The notes below the pieces were generated by a model. That model was not told where the DNA came from. It saw only the letters and a program-made list of their open reading frames with translations, and made no database searches. A stretch of DNA of 64,000 bases, taken from positions 4,019,639 through 4,083,638 of the forward strand of contig NZ_KI632512.1 in the NCBI RefSeq assembly GCF_000504305.1, given 5' to 3'. Made by a program: the position numbers and the translations under genes. Shown in pieces: positions 44,177-52,931 of this stretch (position 1 is its first letter; each line of letters begins with the position of its first letter). Origin of the DNA: Nitratidesulfovibrio termitidis HI1. Lineage in GTDB: Bacteria; Desulfobacterota; Desulfovibrionia; Desulfovibrionales; Desulfovibrionaceae.

Positions 44177-45610
44177 CTACCACTGCACGTAGCTGATGTG
44201 GGTTTGCAGGTATTCCATCAGGCCGTGCTTGCCGTCGGCCCCGCCGATGCCGGACTTGCGCCACCCGGCGTGGAAGCCCTGCATGGCCTCGAAGTGTTCG
44301 CGGTTGACGTACGTTTCACCGAACTTCAGGCGGTTCATGGCATACATGGCGCTGTTCACGTTGGTGGTGAAGATGGACGAGGTCAGGCCGTATTCGCTGT
44401 CGTTGGCAAGGGCGATGGCCTCGTCCAGGTCCGTGAAGGTCAGCACCGGCAGCACCGGGCCAAAGATTTCCTGCTGCACGATCTCCATGGCCTGGCGGCA
44501 GCCGCCCAGCAGGGTGGGCTGGTAGAAGTGGCCGGACGGCGTATCCGGGATGTGCCCGCCGGTGATCACGTGCGCCCCGTCTTCCACGGCGCGCTGCACC
44601 ATGTCCGCCACCTTTTTCTGCTGTTCCGCGCTGACCTGGCTGGACATGTCCGGGGCGGTGGCGGCCATGGGGTCGCCGAAGGTCACGGCCTTGAAGGCCT
44701 TGGTCAGCATGTCGGTGAACTGGTCGGCGATGCGCGCGTCCACGTACAGCCGCTCGGCGCAGTTGCACACCTGCCCGCTGAAGATCACGCGCGAAGCCAC
44801 CACCGCCTTGGCGGCAAGTTCCAGGTCGGCGTCGGCGCAGACGATGGCCGGGGCCTTGCCGCCCAGTTCGAGCGAGGTCTTGGTGATGTTCTTGGCGGAA
44901 GCGGCAATGACCCGCTGGCCCGCCTCCACGCTGCCGGTCAGCGAGATGATGCCCGGAATGGGGCTGTGCACCAGCGCCTCGCCCAGCGTGCCGCCCGCGC
45001 CGGTGATGATGTTGAGAACCCCGTTGGGCAGGTCCAGCCCGGTCAGCAGTTCCGCAAAGGCCATGATGGTGTTGGGGGCCACGGAGCTTGGCTTGATGAC
45101 CACCGCGTTGCCGGTGAGCAGGGCCGGGGCCACCTTGCGGGCCATGACGAAGAACGGGAAGTTCCACGGGCAGATGCCCACGGACACGCCCACCGGCTTG
45201 CGCATCAGGAAGATGCTTTCGCGCGGGCGGTCGCTCTGGATGATCTCGCCTTCGTAGATGCGCCCCCATCCGGCGTAGTAGTCGAAGTATTCTGCGGTGA
45301 CGTCGATCTCCACCTGCGCCAGCGGCAGCACCTTGGCCTGTTCCTCCACCAGGATATGGGCCAGTTCCACGCGGTGCTTGCGGATGAGCTCCGCCATCTT
45401 CTTCAGGTATCCCGCGCGGTCGGGGGCACTGCGGGCCGCCCAGGCGGGTTGTGCGGCGCGGGCCGCTTCCAGCGCGCGCACCGCATCTGCCTCGTTGCCG
45501 TTGGGCACCGTGGACACGGTCTTGCCGGTGAACGGGTTTTCGACCTCTATGACGTCCGTGCTGCTGGAGGAAACCAGGGAACCATCGATGTACTGCTTGT
45601 AAGCCTTCAT
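44177..45610 (-). CDS. aldA: AldA-type aldehyde dehydrogenase (lactaldehyde/glycolaldehyde)
   Basis: NAD(P)-dependent aldehyde dehydrogenase of 477 aa, very close in sequence pattern to E. coli AldA as remembered: YEGEIIQSDRP, NITKxxLELGGKAPAIV, SGQVCNCAERLYV, FGETYVNREHFEAMQGFHAG and GWRKSGIGGADGKHGLxEYLQT. Catalytic Cys282 (SGQVC) and general base Glu249 (LELGGK) are present; the Asn near residue 150 (CPWNFPF) is conserved. AldA oxidises L-lactaldehyde and glycolaldehyde to the acids. ATG at 45610 follows GGAGG by 5 bp. It stands alone; a 15-bp palindrome at 45851 lies about 240 bp upstream. Confidence 0.9.
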   Translation of the reverse strand: MKAYKQYIDGSLVSSSSTDVIEVENPFTGKTVSTVPNGNEADAVRALEAARAAQPAWAARSAPDRAGYLKKMAELIRKHRVELAHILVEEQAKVLPLAQVEIDVTAEYFDYYAGWGRIYEGEIIQSDRPRESIFLMRKPVGVSVGICPWNFPFFVMARKVAPALLTGNAVVIKPSSVAPNTIMAFAELLTGLDLPNGVLNIITGAGGTLGEALVHSPIPGIISLTGSVEAGQRVIAASAKNITKTSLELGGKAPAIVCADADLELAAKAVVASRVIFSGQVCNCAERLYVDARIADQFTDMLTKAFKAVTFGDPMAATAPDMSSQVSAEQQKKVADMVQRAVEDGAHVITGGHIPDTPSGHFYQPTLLGGCRQAMEIVQQEIFGPVLPVLTFTDLDEAIALANDSEYGLTSSIFTTNVNSAMYAMNRLKFGETYVNREHFEAMQGFHAGWRKSGIGGADGKHGLMEYLQTHISYVQW

Positions 45611-45850
45611 GATGCCTCCGGATTGCAGATGAGGGGAAAGGGACGGGCCCGGCATGCGCGGGCGAAGGATGGCCAATGGTCCCGCCCATGCGAAGCATGG
45701 GGGATCATGAAGGACTACACCGCCTTTCGCCGCAGCAGTCAAGGCATGAAAACGGGCTTGCAGCGCAAAGCTGTTGCAGTGGCGCTGCATTCGCGAGAGG
45801 CGCGGCAGTTCTTGCGCATGGATTACCAGGGATTCGTGACCATGAATGTT

Positions 45851-45865
45851 GGCATGCGGCATGCC
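45851..45865. promoter_or_regulatory. Palindrome in the aldA/modA-like divergent region
   Basis: GGCATGC-G-GCATGCC, perfect 7-bp arms with a 1-bp centre, between the divergent aldA and binding-protein genes. A possible operator for either gene; no regulator can be assigned. The surrounding 410-bp gap otherwise contains a -10-like TATAGT (45981) and a GTGGCGCCAC palindrome (45988-45997) before the binding-protein gene. Confidence 0.45.
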
Positions 45866-46020
45866 GACGGGGATGGAATGGCGCGGAAAGCATCATGCAC
45901 CCGACTGCTTACATAGTTATTGTCTATTGAATCGAGCAGAATTAATCAGCTATTTCGCTTTGTGGGCCTTCCGCGCGGCGTATAGTGTGGCGCCACTACT
46001 CATAACACGCGGAGGTGTTC

Positions 46021-46881
46021 ATGCGTCAGTTGCAGGACGAGGGGCGGCGCGGGTTTCTGCGCGCCTCGCTGACCGGGGTGGCGGGGCTGGCCGCTGCCTC
46101 TTTGCCGGGTGCCGCGCAGGCCGCGCCGTTCCCCGGCGGCAGGTTGCAGGTATGGTCGTGCGGGGGGCTGGCCGAGGCCATGCAGCCCGCCCATGCGGAC
46201 TACGAACGGCGCAGCGGCGCGGCGGTGGTGTACACCGGGGCGTTTGCGGCGGCGCTGGGCAAGTCGCTGCTGGGCAGCGGATCGACAGAGGTTTTCGCGG
46301 GGCGGGTGCTGGATCTTGCCAAAAAGCTGCGTGCGGAAGGGCGGATGATCTATTTCAAGCCGCTGTGCTTCACCAGCTACGTCATCGTCACGCCCACGGG
46401 CAATCCGGGCAACGTGCGCTCCGTGGACGACATGGCCCGCAAGGGCGTGCGGGTGGCCATGGCGCCGGAGGCGTCGCCCCCCGGCGGCGCGGCGGTCATG
46501 GGCCTGCTCAAGAAGGCTGGCTGCCAGGATGCGGTGATGGCCAACGTGGCCAACCCCGGCACCTGCGTGCAGCGTTCGGTGGAGGCGGTAACCACCGGCA
46601 AGGCCGACGCCATGATCGTGGAACTGCGGGTCACCCGCCTGCCCCAGTTCGCGGGCAAGCTGGACATCGTGGAGATTCCCGCCGGGCTGTTCCCCCCGCC
46701 GCCGCTTACCTTCACCGTGGGCGTCATGCAGGAAGCGCGCGACCGCGCCTTGGCCGATGACTACGTAACATGGGTGACGTCCCCCGAGGGACAGGCGCAC
46801 TTCGAGCGGGCCGGGTTCATCCCCGCCATTTCGCCGCGCGGGCAGGAACTGGTGGAAAAGCTGGGGGTGAAGGATGTCTGA
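46021..46881 (+). CDS. ModA-like periplasmic substrate-binding protein with Tat-type signal
   Basis: A 286-aa periplasmic binding protein of the molybdate/tungstate-like class. N-terminus has GRRGFLRASLTGVAGLAAASL, a twin-arginine-type signal with cleavage after AQA near residue 39. The mature sequence follows the ModA order: LQVWSCGGLAEAMQPAHADYERRSG, then TEVFAGRVLDLAKKL, SYVIVTPTGNPGNVRSVDD, VANPGTCVQRSVEAV and YVTWVTSPEGQAHFERAGFIP. Several Cys are present in the mature part. GGAGG lies before the ATG at 46021. No ABC permease or ATPase accompanies it; instead it overlaps a NapH-like gene, so it may act as a metal-oxyanion sensor or donor rather than an importer subunit. Ligand unproven. 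Confidence 0.78.
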   Translation: MRQLQDEGRRGFLRASLTGVAGLAAASLPGAAQAAPFPGGRLQVWSCGGLAEAMQPAHADYERRSGAAVVYTGAFAAALGKSLLGSGSTEVFAGRVLDLAKKLRAEGRMIYFKPLCFTSYVIVTPTGNPGNVRSVDDMARKGVRVAMAPEASPPGGAAVMGLLKKAGCQDAVMANVANPGTCVQRSVEAVTTGKADAMIVELRVTRLPQFAGKLDIVEIPAGLFPPPPLTFTVGVMQEARDRALADDYVTWVTSPEGQAHFERAGFIPAISPRGQELVEKLGVKDV

Positions 46882-47692
46882 TGCGGGTGCGAATGCCGTG
46901 CACGCCATGGGCGGCACGGCCAATCTGACGGAACTGAAGCCCCGCATGAGCGCGCGCGCCCGTACCGTGCGCCTGTGGAACCGGGCGATGCAGGTGGTCA
47001 TGCTGGCCGTCATTGGCCAGTGGTCGTTCTACGGCATCTTTCGTTGCCCCTTTGTGGTGCCGTACGTCAGCTGTCAGAACTGTCCGGTGGTGGCCTGCCA
47101 CGGGCGGCTGTTCACCATGTTCTGGGGCGTGTGGGCCGGGTGGCTGGCACTGGCGGCCCTGTTCGGACGCGCCTTCTGCGGGTGGGCCTGCCCCGGCGGC
47201 ACGGTGAACCGTCTGCTCGGGATCTTCGCCCCCCTGCGCCTGAAGCCCGGCAGCCTGGCCGCGCGCCTGCTGCCCCTCGGCAAGTACGGCGGGCTGGCGC
47301 TGGCCATGTGGGCCTACTTCGTGCTGGGGCAGCCGCGCGTCAACGTACCCATCCGCACCGGGGAATTCTTCGGCGCGGTGTCCCTTACCTTTGAACATGC
47401 CATGCCGCTGTGGCTGGTGCGCACCTGGACTGTGGTGGGCCTGCTGTCGCTGGGGGTGGCCATATCCGCCGCGTGGTGCCGTTTCGCCTGCCCGGCGGGC
47501 GGGGTGCTGGAAGTGGTGCGCCGGTTCGCCCCGTTCTCGGTGTACAAGACCGACGCCTGCAACGGCTGCGACAAGTGCCGCAAGGTCTGCTACATGGCCA
47601 CGCGCCCGGAAGAGACCAACTGTACCAACTGCGGGGACTGCCTTGGCTCGTGCCCGCAGGATTGCATCGGCATCGGGCGGAAGCCGCGATGA
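46874..47692 (+). CDS. NapH/NosR-like membrane 4Fe-4S protein
   Basis: A 272-aa membrane ferredoxin. About four membrane helices carry the family's CxxxCP motifs: CGWACPGG and CRFACPAGG, and an N-terminal SCQNCPVVACHG. The C-terminal domain has two cluster-binding sets, CNGCDKCRKVCY and CTNCGDCLGSCPQDC, on the cytoplasmic side. Relatives (NapH, NosR, RdxA/CcoG) pass electrons from the quinone pool or ferredoxin to redox enzymes. The ATG lies inside the end of the binding-protein gene (8-bp overlap), and its TGA overlaps the next ATG (ATGA), showing a tightly coupled operon. Confidence 0.87.
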   Translation: MSDAGANAVHAMGGTANLTELKPRMSARARTVRLWNRAMQVVMLAVIGQWSFYGIFRCPFVVPYVSCQNCPVVACHGRLFTMFWGVWAGWLALAALFGRAFCGWACPGGTVNRLLGIFAPLRLKPGSLAARLLPLGKYGGLALAMWAYFVLGQPRVNVPIRTGEFFGAVSLTFEHAMPLWLVRTWTVVGLLSLGVAISAAWCRFACPAGGVLEVVRRFAPFSVYKTDACNGCDKCRKVCYMATRPEETNCTNCGDCLGSCPQDCIGIGRKPR

Positions 47693-48639
47693 ACGCGGGC
47701 GATTCGCGCCATCCGTGCTTTACCGCCGGGGCGCACGCAACGCACGCGCGCATCCACCTGCCGGTGGCGGCGGCCTGCAATATCCGCTGCGGCTACTGCG
47801 ACCGGCGGCACGACTGCGTCAACGAGTCTCGCCCCGGCGTGACCAGCCGCGTGCTGCACCCGGCAGAGGCCGCGCAACTGGTGGACCGGGCCGTGGCGGC
47901 GCTGCCGCACCTTTCGGTTGTGGGCATCGCCGGTCCGGGCGACCCGCTGGCCAACCCCGGCCCCACGCTGGAAACCCTGGCCCTGGTGCGCCGCGCGCAT
48001 CCCGGACTGTTGCTGTGCCTGTCCACCAACGGGCTGGCCCTGCCGGAACATGTGAATGCGTTGGCCGAACTGGGTGTGGGGCACGTCACCGTGACCTTGA
48101 ACGCCGTGGACCCGGTGGTGGGTGCGCGTTTGTACCCCCATGTGACCGGTGATGATGGGCATGCGCTGCACGGCGCGGAAGGCGCAGCGTACCTGCTGTC
48201 CCGGCAGGAGGAAGCCCTGACGCGCCTTGCGCGGGCGGGCATTGCGGTAAAGGTGAATACCGTGGTGGTGCCCGGCGTCAATGACGCCCATGTGGAGGCG
48301 GTGGCCCTGCGCGCCGCCGCGCTGGGGGCATCGCTGATGAACTGCATCGGACTGATTCCGGTTGCGGGCACGCCGCTGGGCGGCTTGGCCGCACCGGGAC
48401 CGCAGCTGATGGACGCGGTGCGTGCGGCTGCGGGGCGACATCTGCCCCAGATGCGCCACTGCGCGCGCTGCCGGGCCGACGCCGCCGGATTGCTGGGCGA
48501 CGGCGGCACGCTGGGCGGGCTGGGCCTGCTGCCCATGCAGCCGGACCATCCGCGCCGGGGGCATGGCCCGTCGGGACTGCCGAATGTGGCAGGCCAGTCA
48601 GGCATGTCGGGGTGTACGGGGCGGCGGCGCTGCGACTGA
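47689..48639 (+). CDS. nifB: NifB-type radical SAM protein (without NifX domain)
   Basis: A 316-aa radical SAM enzyme with the NifB hallmark motifs. N-terminal HPCF (His8, Cys10), ARIHLPVAAACNIRCGYC with cluster ligands Cys30, Cys34, Cys37 and a further Cys43 in HDCVNESRPGV, then GIAGPGDPLANP, LCLSTNGLALP, VTVTLNAVDP and, near the end, QMRHCARCRADAAGLLGD, the CxxC pair that binds an extra cluster in NifB. NifB builds the NifB-co precursor of FeMo-co. No NifX/NafY domain follows; the last 40 residues are Gly/Arg-rich. Coupled by an ATGA overlap to the NapH-like gene. No other nif gene is in the window, so its role in nitrogen fixation is uncertain. Confidence 0.85.
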   Translation: MNAGDSRHPCFTAGAHATHARIHLPVAAACNIRCGYCDRRHDCVNESRPGVTSRVLHPAEAAQLVDRAVAALPHLSVVGIAGPGDPLANPGPTLETLALVRRAHPGLLLCLSTNGLALPEHVNALAELGVGHVTVTLNAVDPVVGARLYPHVTGDDGHALHGAEGAAYLLSRQEEALTRLARAGIAVKVNTVVVPGVNDAHVEAVALRAAALGASLMNCIGLIPVAGTPLGGLAAPGPQLMDAVRAAAGRHLPQMRHCARCRADAAGLLGDGGTLGGLGLLPMQPDHPRRGHGPSGLPNVAGQSGMSGCTGRRRCD

Positions 48640-48698
48640 GGGCGGTGCGGCCTTGGGAACGCTACCGCGCTTCCTGACCGAACCACGTGAAAAGACAA

Positions 48699-48735
48699 AA
48701 GGACGCCGTCCCGTCATGGGCGGCGTCCTTTCCTG
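48699..48735 (+). terminator. Terminator of the ModA-NapH-NifB operon (bidirectional)
   Basis: AAGGACGCCG / CGGCGTCCTT 10-bp stem with a CCC/GGG inner pairing; followed by TCCTGTTT on plus and TTGTCTTTT on minus, serving also the convergent msrA gene. Confidence 0.85.
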
Positions 48736-48763
48736 TTTCCGGGTGGCGGCCCCGCGAACCGGA

Positions 48764-49471
48764 TCACTTTTCCGCGCCCCAGACCTGCTCAAGCCGCCGG
48801 TCGCGGCCGCAGCCGGTCCGGTAGTAGGCGTAGCGGATGGGGTTCTTGCGGTAGTAGTCCTGATGATAGTCTTCGGCGGGCCAGAAGATGGAGGCGTCTT
48901 CTATGCTGGTGGCAACCGGCTTGCCCAGGCGCGCCTCGATGGCTTTCTTGCTGGCCTCGGCGGCATTGTGTTGCGCGGCATTGGCCACGAAGATGGCCGA
49001 GCGGTACTGGTTGCCCCGGTCGCAGAACTGGCCGCCCGCGTCCAGCGGGTCCACGTTGCGCCAGAAAACGTCCAGCAGGGTTTCGTAGCTGACCTTGGCC
49101 GGGTCGTAGGTCACCCGCAGGGATTCGGCATGCCCGGTAACCCCGGAGGACACCTGCTTGTAGGTGGGGTTGTTCACGTTGCCGCCGGTGTAGCCAGAAG
49201 TGGTATCCAGCACGCCATCCAACTGGTCGAAGGGCTTTTCCATGCACCAGAAGCACCCCCCGGCGAACACGGCGGTGGCCGTCGTTCCGGTGGTTGTTGA
49301 CCCGGTAGACGCCTGCGCGGTGGCGTCCTGCGCGGCGCGGGCGGTGGCGGGCAGCAGCAGCGCCGCCGCCAGCAGCAGGGCGGAAAGGGGCAGCAGGTGC
49401 GCCAGCGCGGTCAGCGCGGCCAGGGCAGGCGCGGTGCTTTCGATGACAGTGGGGTGAAGCAGGGTGGACAT
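48764..49471 (-). CDS. msrA: Peptide methionine sulfoxide reductase MsrA, exported form
   Basis: Reduces methionine-S-sulfoxide in proteins. The 235-aa product has an N-terminal leader of about 46 residues with a long hydrophobic core (PLSALLLAAALLLPATARAAQ) pointing to periplasmic location, a Thr/Ser linker and then the MsrA domain: AVFAGGCFWCMEKPF (catalytic Cys in GCFWC), GYTGG, PTYKQV, GHAESLRVTYDP, FCDRGNQYRSAIF and DYHQDYY. GGGAGAG precedes the ATG at 49471. There is no adjacent msrB or electron-donor domain; the DsbD-type protein at 23499 could supply reducing power, which is inference. Confidence 0.93.
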   Translation of the reverse strand: MSTLLHPTVIESTAPALAALTALAHLLPLSALLLAAALLLPATARAAQDATAQASTGSTTTGTTATAVFAGGCFWCMEKPFDQLDGVLDTTSGYTGGNVNNPTYKQVSSGVTGHAESLRVTYDPAKVSYETLLDVFWRNVDPLDAGGQFCDRGNQYRSAIFVANAAQHNAAEASKKAIEARLGKPVATSIEDASIFWPAEDYHQDYYRKNPIRYAYYRTGCGRDRRLEQVWGAEK

Positions 49472-49629
49472 GATGCACTCTCCCGTGCCGGAGGCGGTGC
49501 GTCGGAAATGGCGCGCCCCTTCGGGCATCATGTCAGATATAGCACGCCCGCGCCGGGAGTACAGGGGGCGTTGTCCTGCATGGCCACGTGGCGGCGGGGT
49601 GGCGGAGGCGACGCGCTGGCGGCGGATGG

Positions 49630-50685
49630 CTATCCACCGGCCCACATGTCCGCCAGTTGCTGGCGGTGGTGCAGCAGGATGTCGCAGTAGTCCAGTTCCA
49701 TTTCCAGCATGTCCCGGTCGCTGCGGCGCAGCCACTCCGACAACCAGCCGAAGCGGGATGCCAGCACCATCAGCGGCAGGTGACGCAGCGTGTCGGCCTC
49801 CATTCCGGCAAGACCGTACGGCGGTACTCCTTCGCGCAGTGCGGTGGTGAACCCTGCGGCAAAGCCGCGCCCCAGGCCCGAAGGATGCTCGAACCCCACG
49901 CAGCCGATGCAGTTGGCGGCATCGTACAGCACGGGCTGCGCCCCGGCGAATTCCCAGTCGATGACCCCGCGTAGCGCGGCCAGCGGTTCGGAAACCGGTG
50001 CCCCGGTGGCGTCCGTCAGGGCAGAGTCGTCGCCATCTCCGCAGGGCGCCCAGATCAGGTTCAGCGGGTGGGCGTCGCCGTGGGCCAATACCACCGGCTG
50101 GGCGGCCAGCACGTCGGGCAGGACCTCCAGCGCGTCGCGTACCGGGTGCAGGCGGCGGGCGGCATCCGGCTGCCTGCGGGCCACCGTTTCGTGCAGCCCG
50201 GCGATGAACGCGGGCAGCGGCGGCACCGGCGCGGGGGGCAGTCCTGCGGGCAGGTTGTCCCCGGCCCGGTGCAGGGCCAGCAGCAGGGCGGCCACCGCGC
50301 GTCCGCGCCAGCCGTGGTCCAGGTAGTCCGGGCGGGGCGGTTCCGCGCCGGGCACGAAGGGCGAAAGCTGCCAGTACCCGGCGTGGGGCGGCGTGTCCGC
50401 CTTCAGCACGTAGCGCAGATCGCCACCTTCCACCGGCAGGTATGCGGGCACCAGCGCGGCCAGTTCCGGACCGGATACGGCGGGGTCCGCCAACTGCGCC
50501 AGCAGCTCGCCCATGGCCTCGCGCCGGGGCACCTGCGTCGGGGCCAGCCGTTCCAGCATCCACAGCCGTCCGTCGTCGGCCTGCACCGCCGTGCGCGTAA
50601 TGCAGCGTTCCGGGCTGCCGGGTAGCGGGAATTCCGCGGCCAGGCGGCGCGGGGTGATGCCGAAACGGTGCAGCAGGTCGAGCAT
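49630..50685 (-). CDS. Aminoglycoside phosphotransferase (APH)-fold protein
   Basis: A 351-aa kinase-like protein. The N-lobe has WMLERLAP, with the nucleotide-contact strand; the C-lobe has the catalytic loop VLAHGDAHPLNLIW (Asp in HGD) and metal-binding GVIDWEFAG, the APH family signatures. Such proteins phosphorylate small metabolites (for example homoserine, choline or sugars) and need not confer drug resistance. The start at 50685 (GGAG upstream) gives MLDLLHRFGI; an earlier ATG at 50751 is possible. It converges on no operon partner; substrate unknown. Confidence 0.82.
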   Translation of the reverse strand: MLDLLHRFGITPRRLAAEFPLPGSPERCITRTAVQADDGRLWMLERLAPTQVPRREAMGELLAQLADPAVSGPELAALVPAYLPVEGGDLRYVLKADTPPHAGYWQLSPFVPGAEPPRPDYLDHGWRGRAVAALLLALHRAGDNLPAGLPPAPVPPLPAFIAGLHETVARRQPDAARRLHPVRDALEVLPDVLAAQPVVLAHGDAHPLNLIWAPCGDGDDSALTDATGAPVSEPLAALRGVIDWEFAGAQPVLYDAANCIGCVGFEHPSGLGRGFAAGFTTALREGVPPYGLAGMEADTLRHLPLMVLASRFGWLSEWLRRSDRDMLEMELDYCDILLHHRQQLADMWAGG

Positions 50686-50980
50686 GGAAACTCCGGGGCG
50701 GTTGATATGGCTGTTGAGGTAGCGGGAAAATGGAAGGGCGCAGTGTTCCATGCCGGGGGCACCGTGTCCAGTCGACCGGGGGCGGGCACGCGGCGGCAGG
50801 GTGATGCGGACAGGTGATGCGGAGAGGGGGAGGAGAGGGCCGCGTGTCCGGCGTCCTCTGGCGTTCCCCGGCATTGCCACGCTCGCCGGGGCAACGTAGA
50901 ATCTCCCGGCGTTACGGTTCCGCCTTCCGCGTCCCGTGTTCGAACAGCCAGGCCCCCGGCCATTCCGGAGTGTTTCCGCC

Positions 50981-52660
50981 GTGACCTTCGCCGAACTGCC
51001 CCTCGACGCCCGCCTGTTGGCCGGGGTGGAAAGCATGGGCTACCATCTGCCCACCCCCGTGCAGCGCCGGGCCATCCCCGCCGCGTTGTCCGGGCGCGAC
51101 GTGCTGGCCCTGGCCGCAACCGGCACGGGCAAGACCGCCGCCTACGCGCTGCCGCTGCTGCAACGTCTGCTGGAGGGTCCGCGCGGGCAGGTGCGGGCGC
51201 TGGTGGTGGCCCCCACGCGCGAACTGGCCGAACAGATTCACGACCATATCCGGCGGCTGGCCTCCATGACCCGCCTGCGTTCCACCACAGTCTACGGCGG
51301 GGTGGGCATCATGCCGCAGGCCCTGCGGCTGCGCACGGGCGTGGAGATCGTGGTGGCCTGCCCCGGTCGGCTGCTGGACCACCTGCGGCGCGGCAACCTG
51401 GACCTTTCCGCCCTGGACGTGCTGGTGCTGGACGAGGGGGATTCGCTGTTCGAACTGGGCTTTCTGGCCGACGTGCGGGAACTGCTGGCCGCCGTGCCCG
51501 CGCGGTGCCAGCGCATGCTGTTTTCCGCCACCTTGCCGCAGGCCGTGCGCGGCCTGGCGGGCGAGGCCCTGCGCGACCCCGTGACCGTCAGCGTGGACGC
51601 GCAGGCCCCGGCGGCCACCGTGGACCATGCCCTGTATCCGGTACCCGCCCACCTCAAGACCCCGCTGCTGAAGGCCATGCTGCGCGCCCGGCTGCTGCCC
51701 GGCCTGGCGGAGCATTCCGGCGCTGTACATGCGCCCGAATTGCCCGATTTTCCGGACATGCCGGAAGACGTTGAAGGCGACATCGATGATGGCAATGGCG
51801 ATGGCATCGACGACGCTGCCGCCAGACAGACCGGCGGCGATCACCCGCCCGCGCACTTCGTCGAGGATGAGCCCCTGGCCGGTGCGGTGCTGGTGTTCGT
51901 GCGCACCCGGCACGGGGCGCGCCGCCTGTGGCAGCAACTGGCCTCCACCGGGCTGCACGTGGGGTGCCTGCAGGGCAAGCTTTCGCAGCGGCGGCGTCAG
52001 GCCACGCTGGACGGGTTTCGCACCGGACGCTACGCCGTGCTGGTGGCCACCGACGTGGCCGCGCGCGGGCTGGACATTTCGCGGGTAACCCATGTGGTGA
52101 ACTACGACGTGCCCGCCACGGCGGACGCCTACATCCACCGCATCGGCCGCACCGGGCGCGCCGCGCGTTCCGGCACGGCCATGACCCTGGTGGCCCCCGG
52201 CGACGAGACGGCGGTGCGCCACATAGAGCGCGCCCTGGGCGGCCCGGTGACCCGCTGCCGCTTCGAGGGCTTCGACTATGGCGCAGCGGCGCGCAGTCCG
52301 GAAGGGGCGCGCCCGGCCCTGCCGCCCCGGCAGGCCCGCCTGCCCGGCGGTCGCAAGCCGCAGCTGCAAGCCGCCGAGGTTCCGGAACCGCCGCGCCAGC
52401 CCGCCCGCCCCCGTCCGGCCCGCCATGCCGTGCCCCCGGCGGCCCAAGGTGCCCTGGGCGGTGCGCAACAGCCGCAAGGTCAGCAAACGGCCAAATCTGT
52501 CAGGCCGCAGCCCGGCCCCGGAACTTCCGGGCATGCGGGGCAGGATGCGCGCCCCAAGGGCGGTAGGGACGGGATGGGCCGTGAAGGCAGTGGGCGCGGG
52601 TCTTCCGGTGGTTCGTCCGGTGGTTCTTCTGGCGGCTCCGGGCCCCAGTCCGGCAGCTGA
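50981..52660 (+). CDS. DEAD-box RNA helicase with DEGD motif II
   Basis: A 559-aa RhlE-like RNA helicase. Motifs: Q-motif region GYHLPTPVQRRAIP, I AATGTGKT, Ia PTRELAEQ, Ib CPGRLLD, II VLDEGD (normally DEAD), III SATLPQ, V ATDVAARGLDI, VI HRIGRTGRA. An acidic insert (about residues 235-295, DVEGDIDDGNGDGIDD) separates the two RecA lobes beyond the usual linker. The C-terminal 110 residues are Pro/Gln/Arg-rich and end in SGGS repeats, a disordered RNA-binding type tail. GTG at 50981 (GGAG 10 bp upstream, MTFAELPLDARLL) fits the family start better than the GTG at 50936. Confidence 0.9.
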   Translation: MTFAELPLDARLLAGVESMGYHLPTPVQRRAIPAALSGRDVLALAATGTGKTAAYALPLLQRLLEGPRGQVRALVVAPTRELAEQIHDHIRRLASMTRLRSTTVYGGVGIMPQALRLRTGVEIVVACPGRLLDHLRRGNLDLSALDVLVLDEGDSLFELGFLADVRELLAAVPARCQRMLFSATLPQAVRGLAGEALRDPVTVSVDAQAPAATVDHALYPVPAHLKTPLLKAMLRARLLPGLAEHSGAVHAPELPDFPDMPEDVEGDIDDGNGDGIDDAAARQTGGDHPPAHFVEDEPLAGAVLVFVRTRHGARRLWQQLASTGLHVGCLQGKLSQRRRQATLDGFRTGRYAVLVATDVAARGLDISRVTHVVNYDVPATADAYIHRIGRTGRAARSGTAMTLVAPGDETAVRHIERALGGPVTRCRFEGFDYGAAARSPEGARPALPPRQARLPGGRKPQLQAAEVPEPPRQPARPRPARHAVPPAAQGALGGAQQPQGQQTAKSVRPQPGPGTSGHAGQDARPKGGRDGMGREGSGRGSSGGSSGGSSGGSGPQSGS

Positions 52661-52931
52661 CCGCGCATTCCGGCCTGCGCCGCATCGGCAGCGGGTCAGA
52701 TCACGGTCCGGCGCAGGCTCCGGTTCGACGCACCTCGCGCTGGCTTGAACCATGACGCTCCCTTTGCTACATCCTGTGTCCTCATGCAGGATCGGCAGGC
52801 CTTGTCCGAACCGATCTGGCCCGCCTTGGCCCGACTTGACCTGGCCCGGCCCGACCAACACCTGCGGCCACCCGGCCCCCAGAACACGTTTCAATCCGCG
52901 TGCCCACGGCACGCTCCATCCGGAGGTTCGC

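Noticed and set aside
45706-45915. A 69-codon frame (MKDYTAFRRSSQG...) between aldA and the ModA-like gene
   Set aside because: Codon bias fades after the first third, no motif is visible, and it contains the palindrome at 45851; possibly a gene remnant but not supportable.
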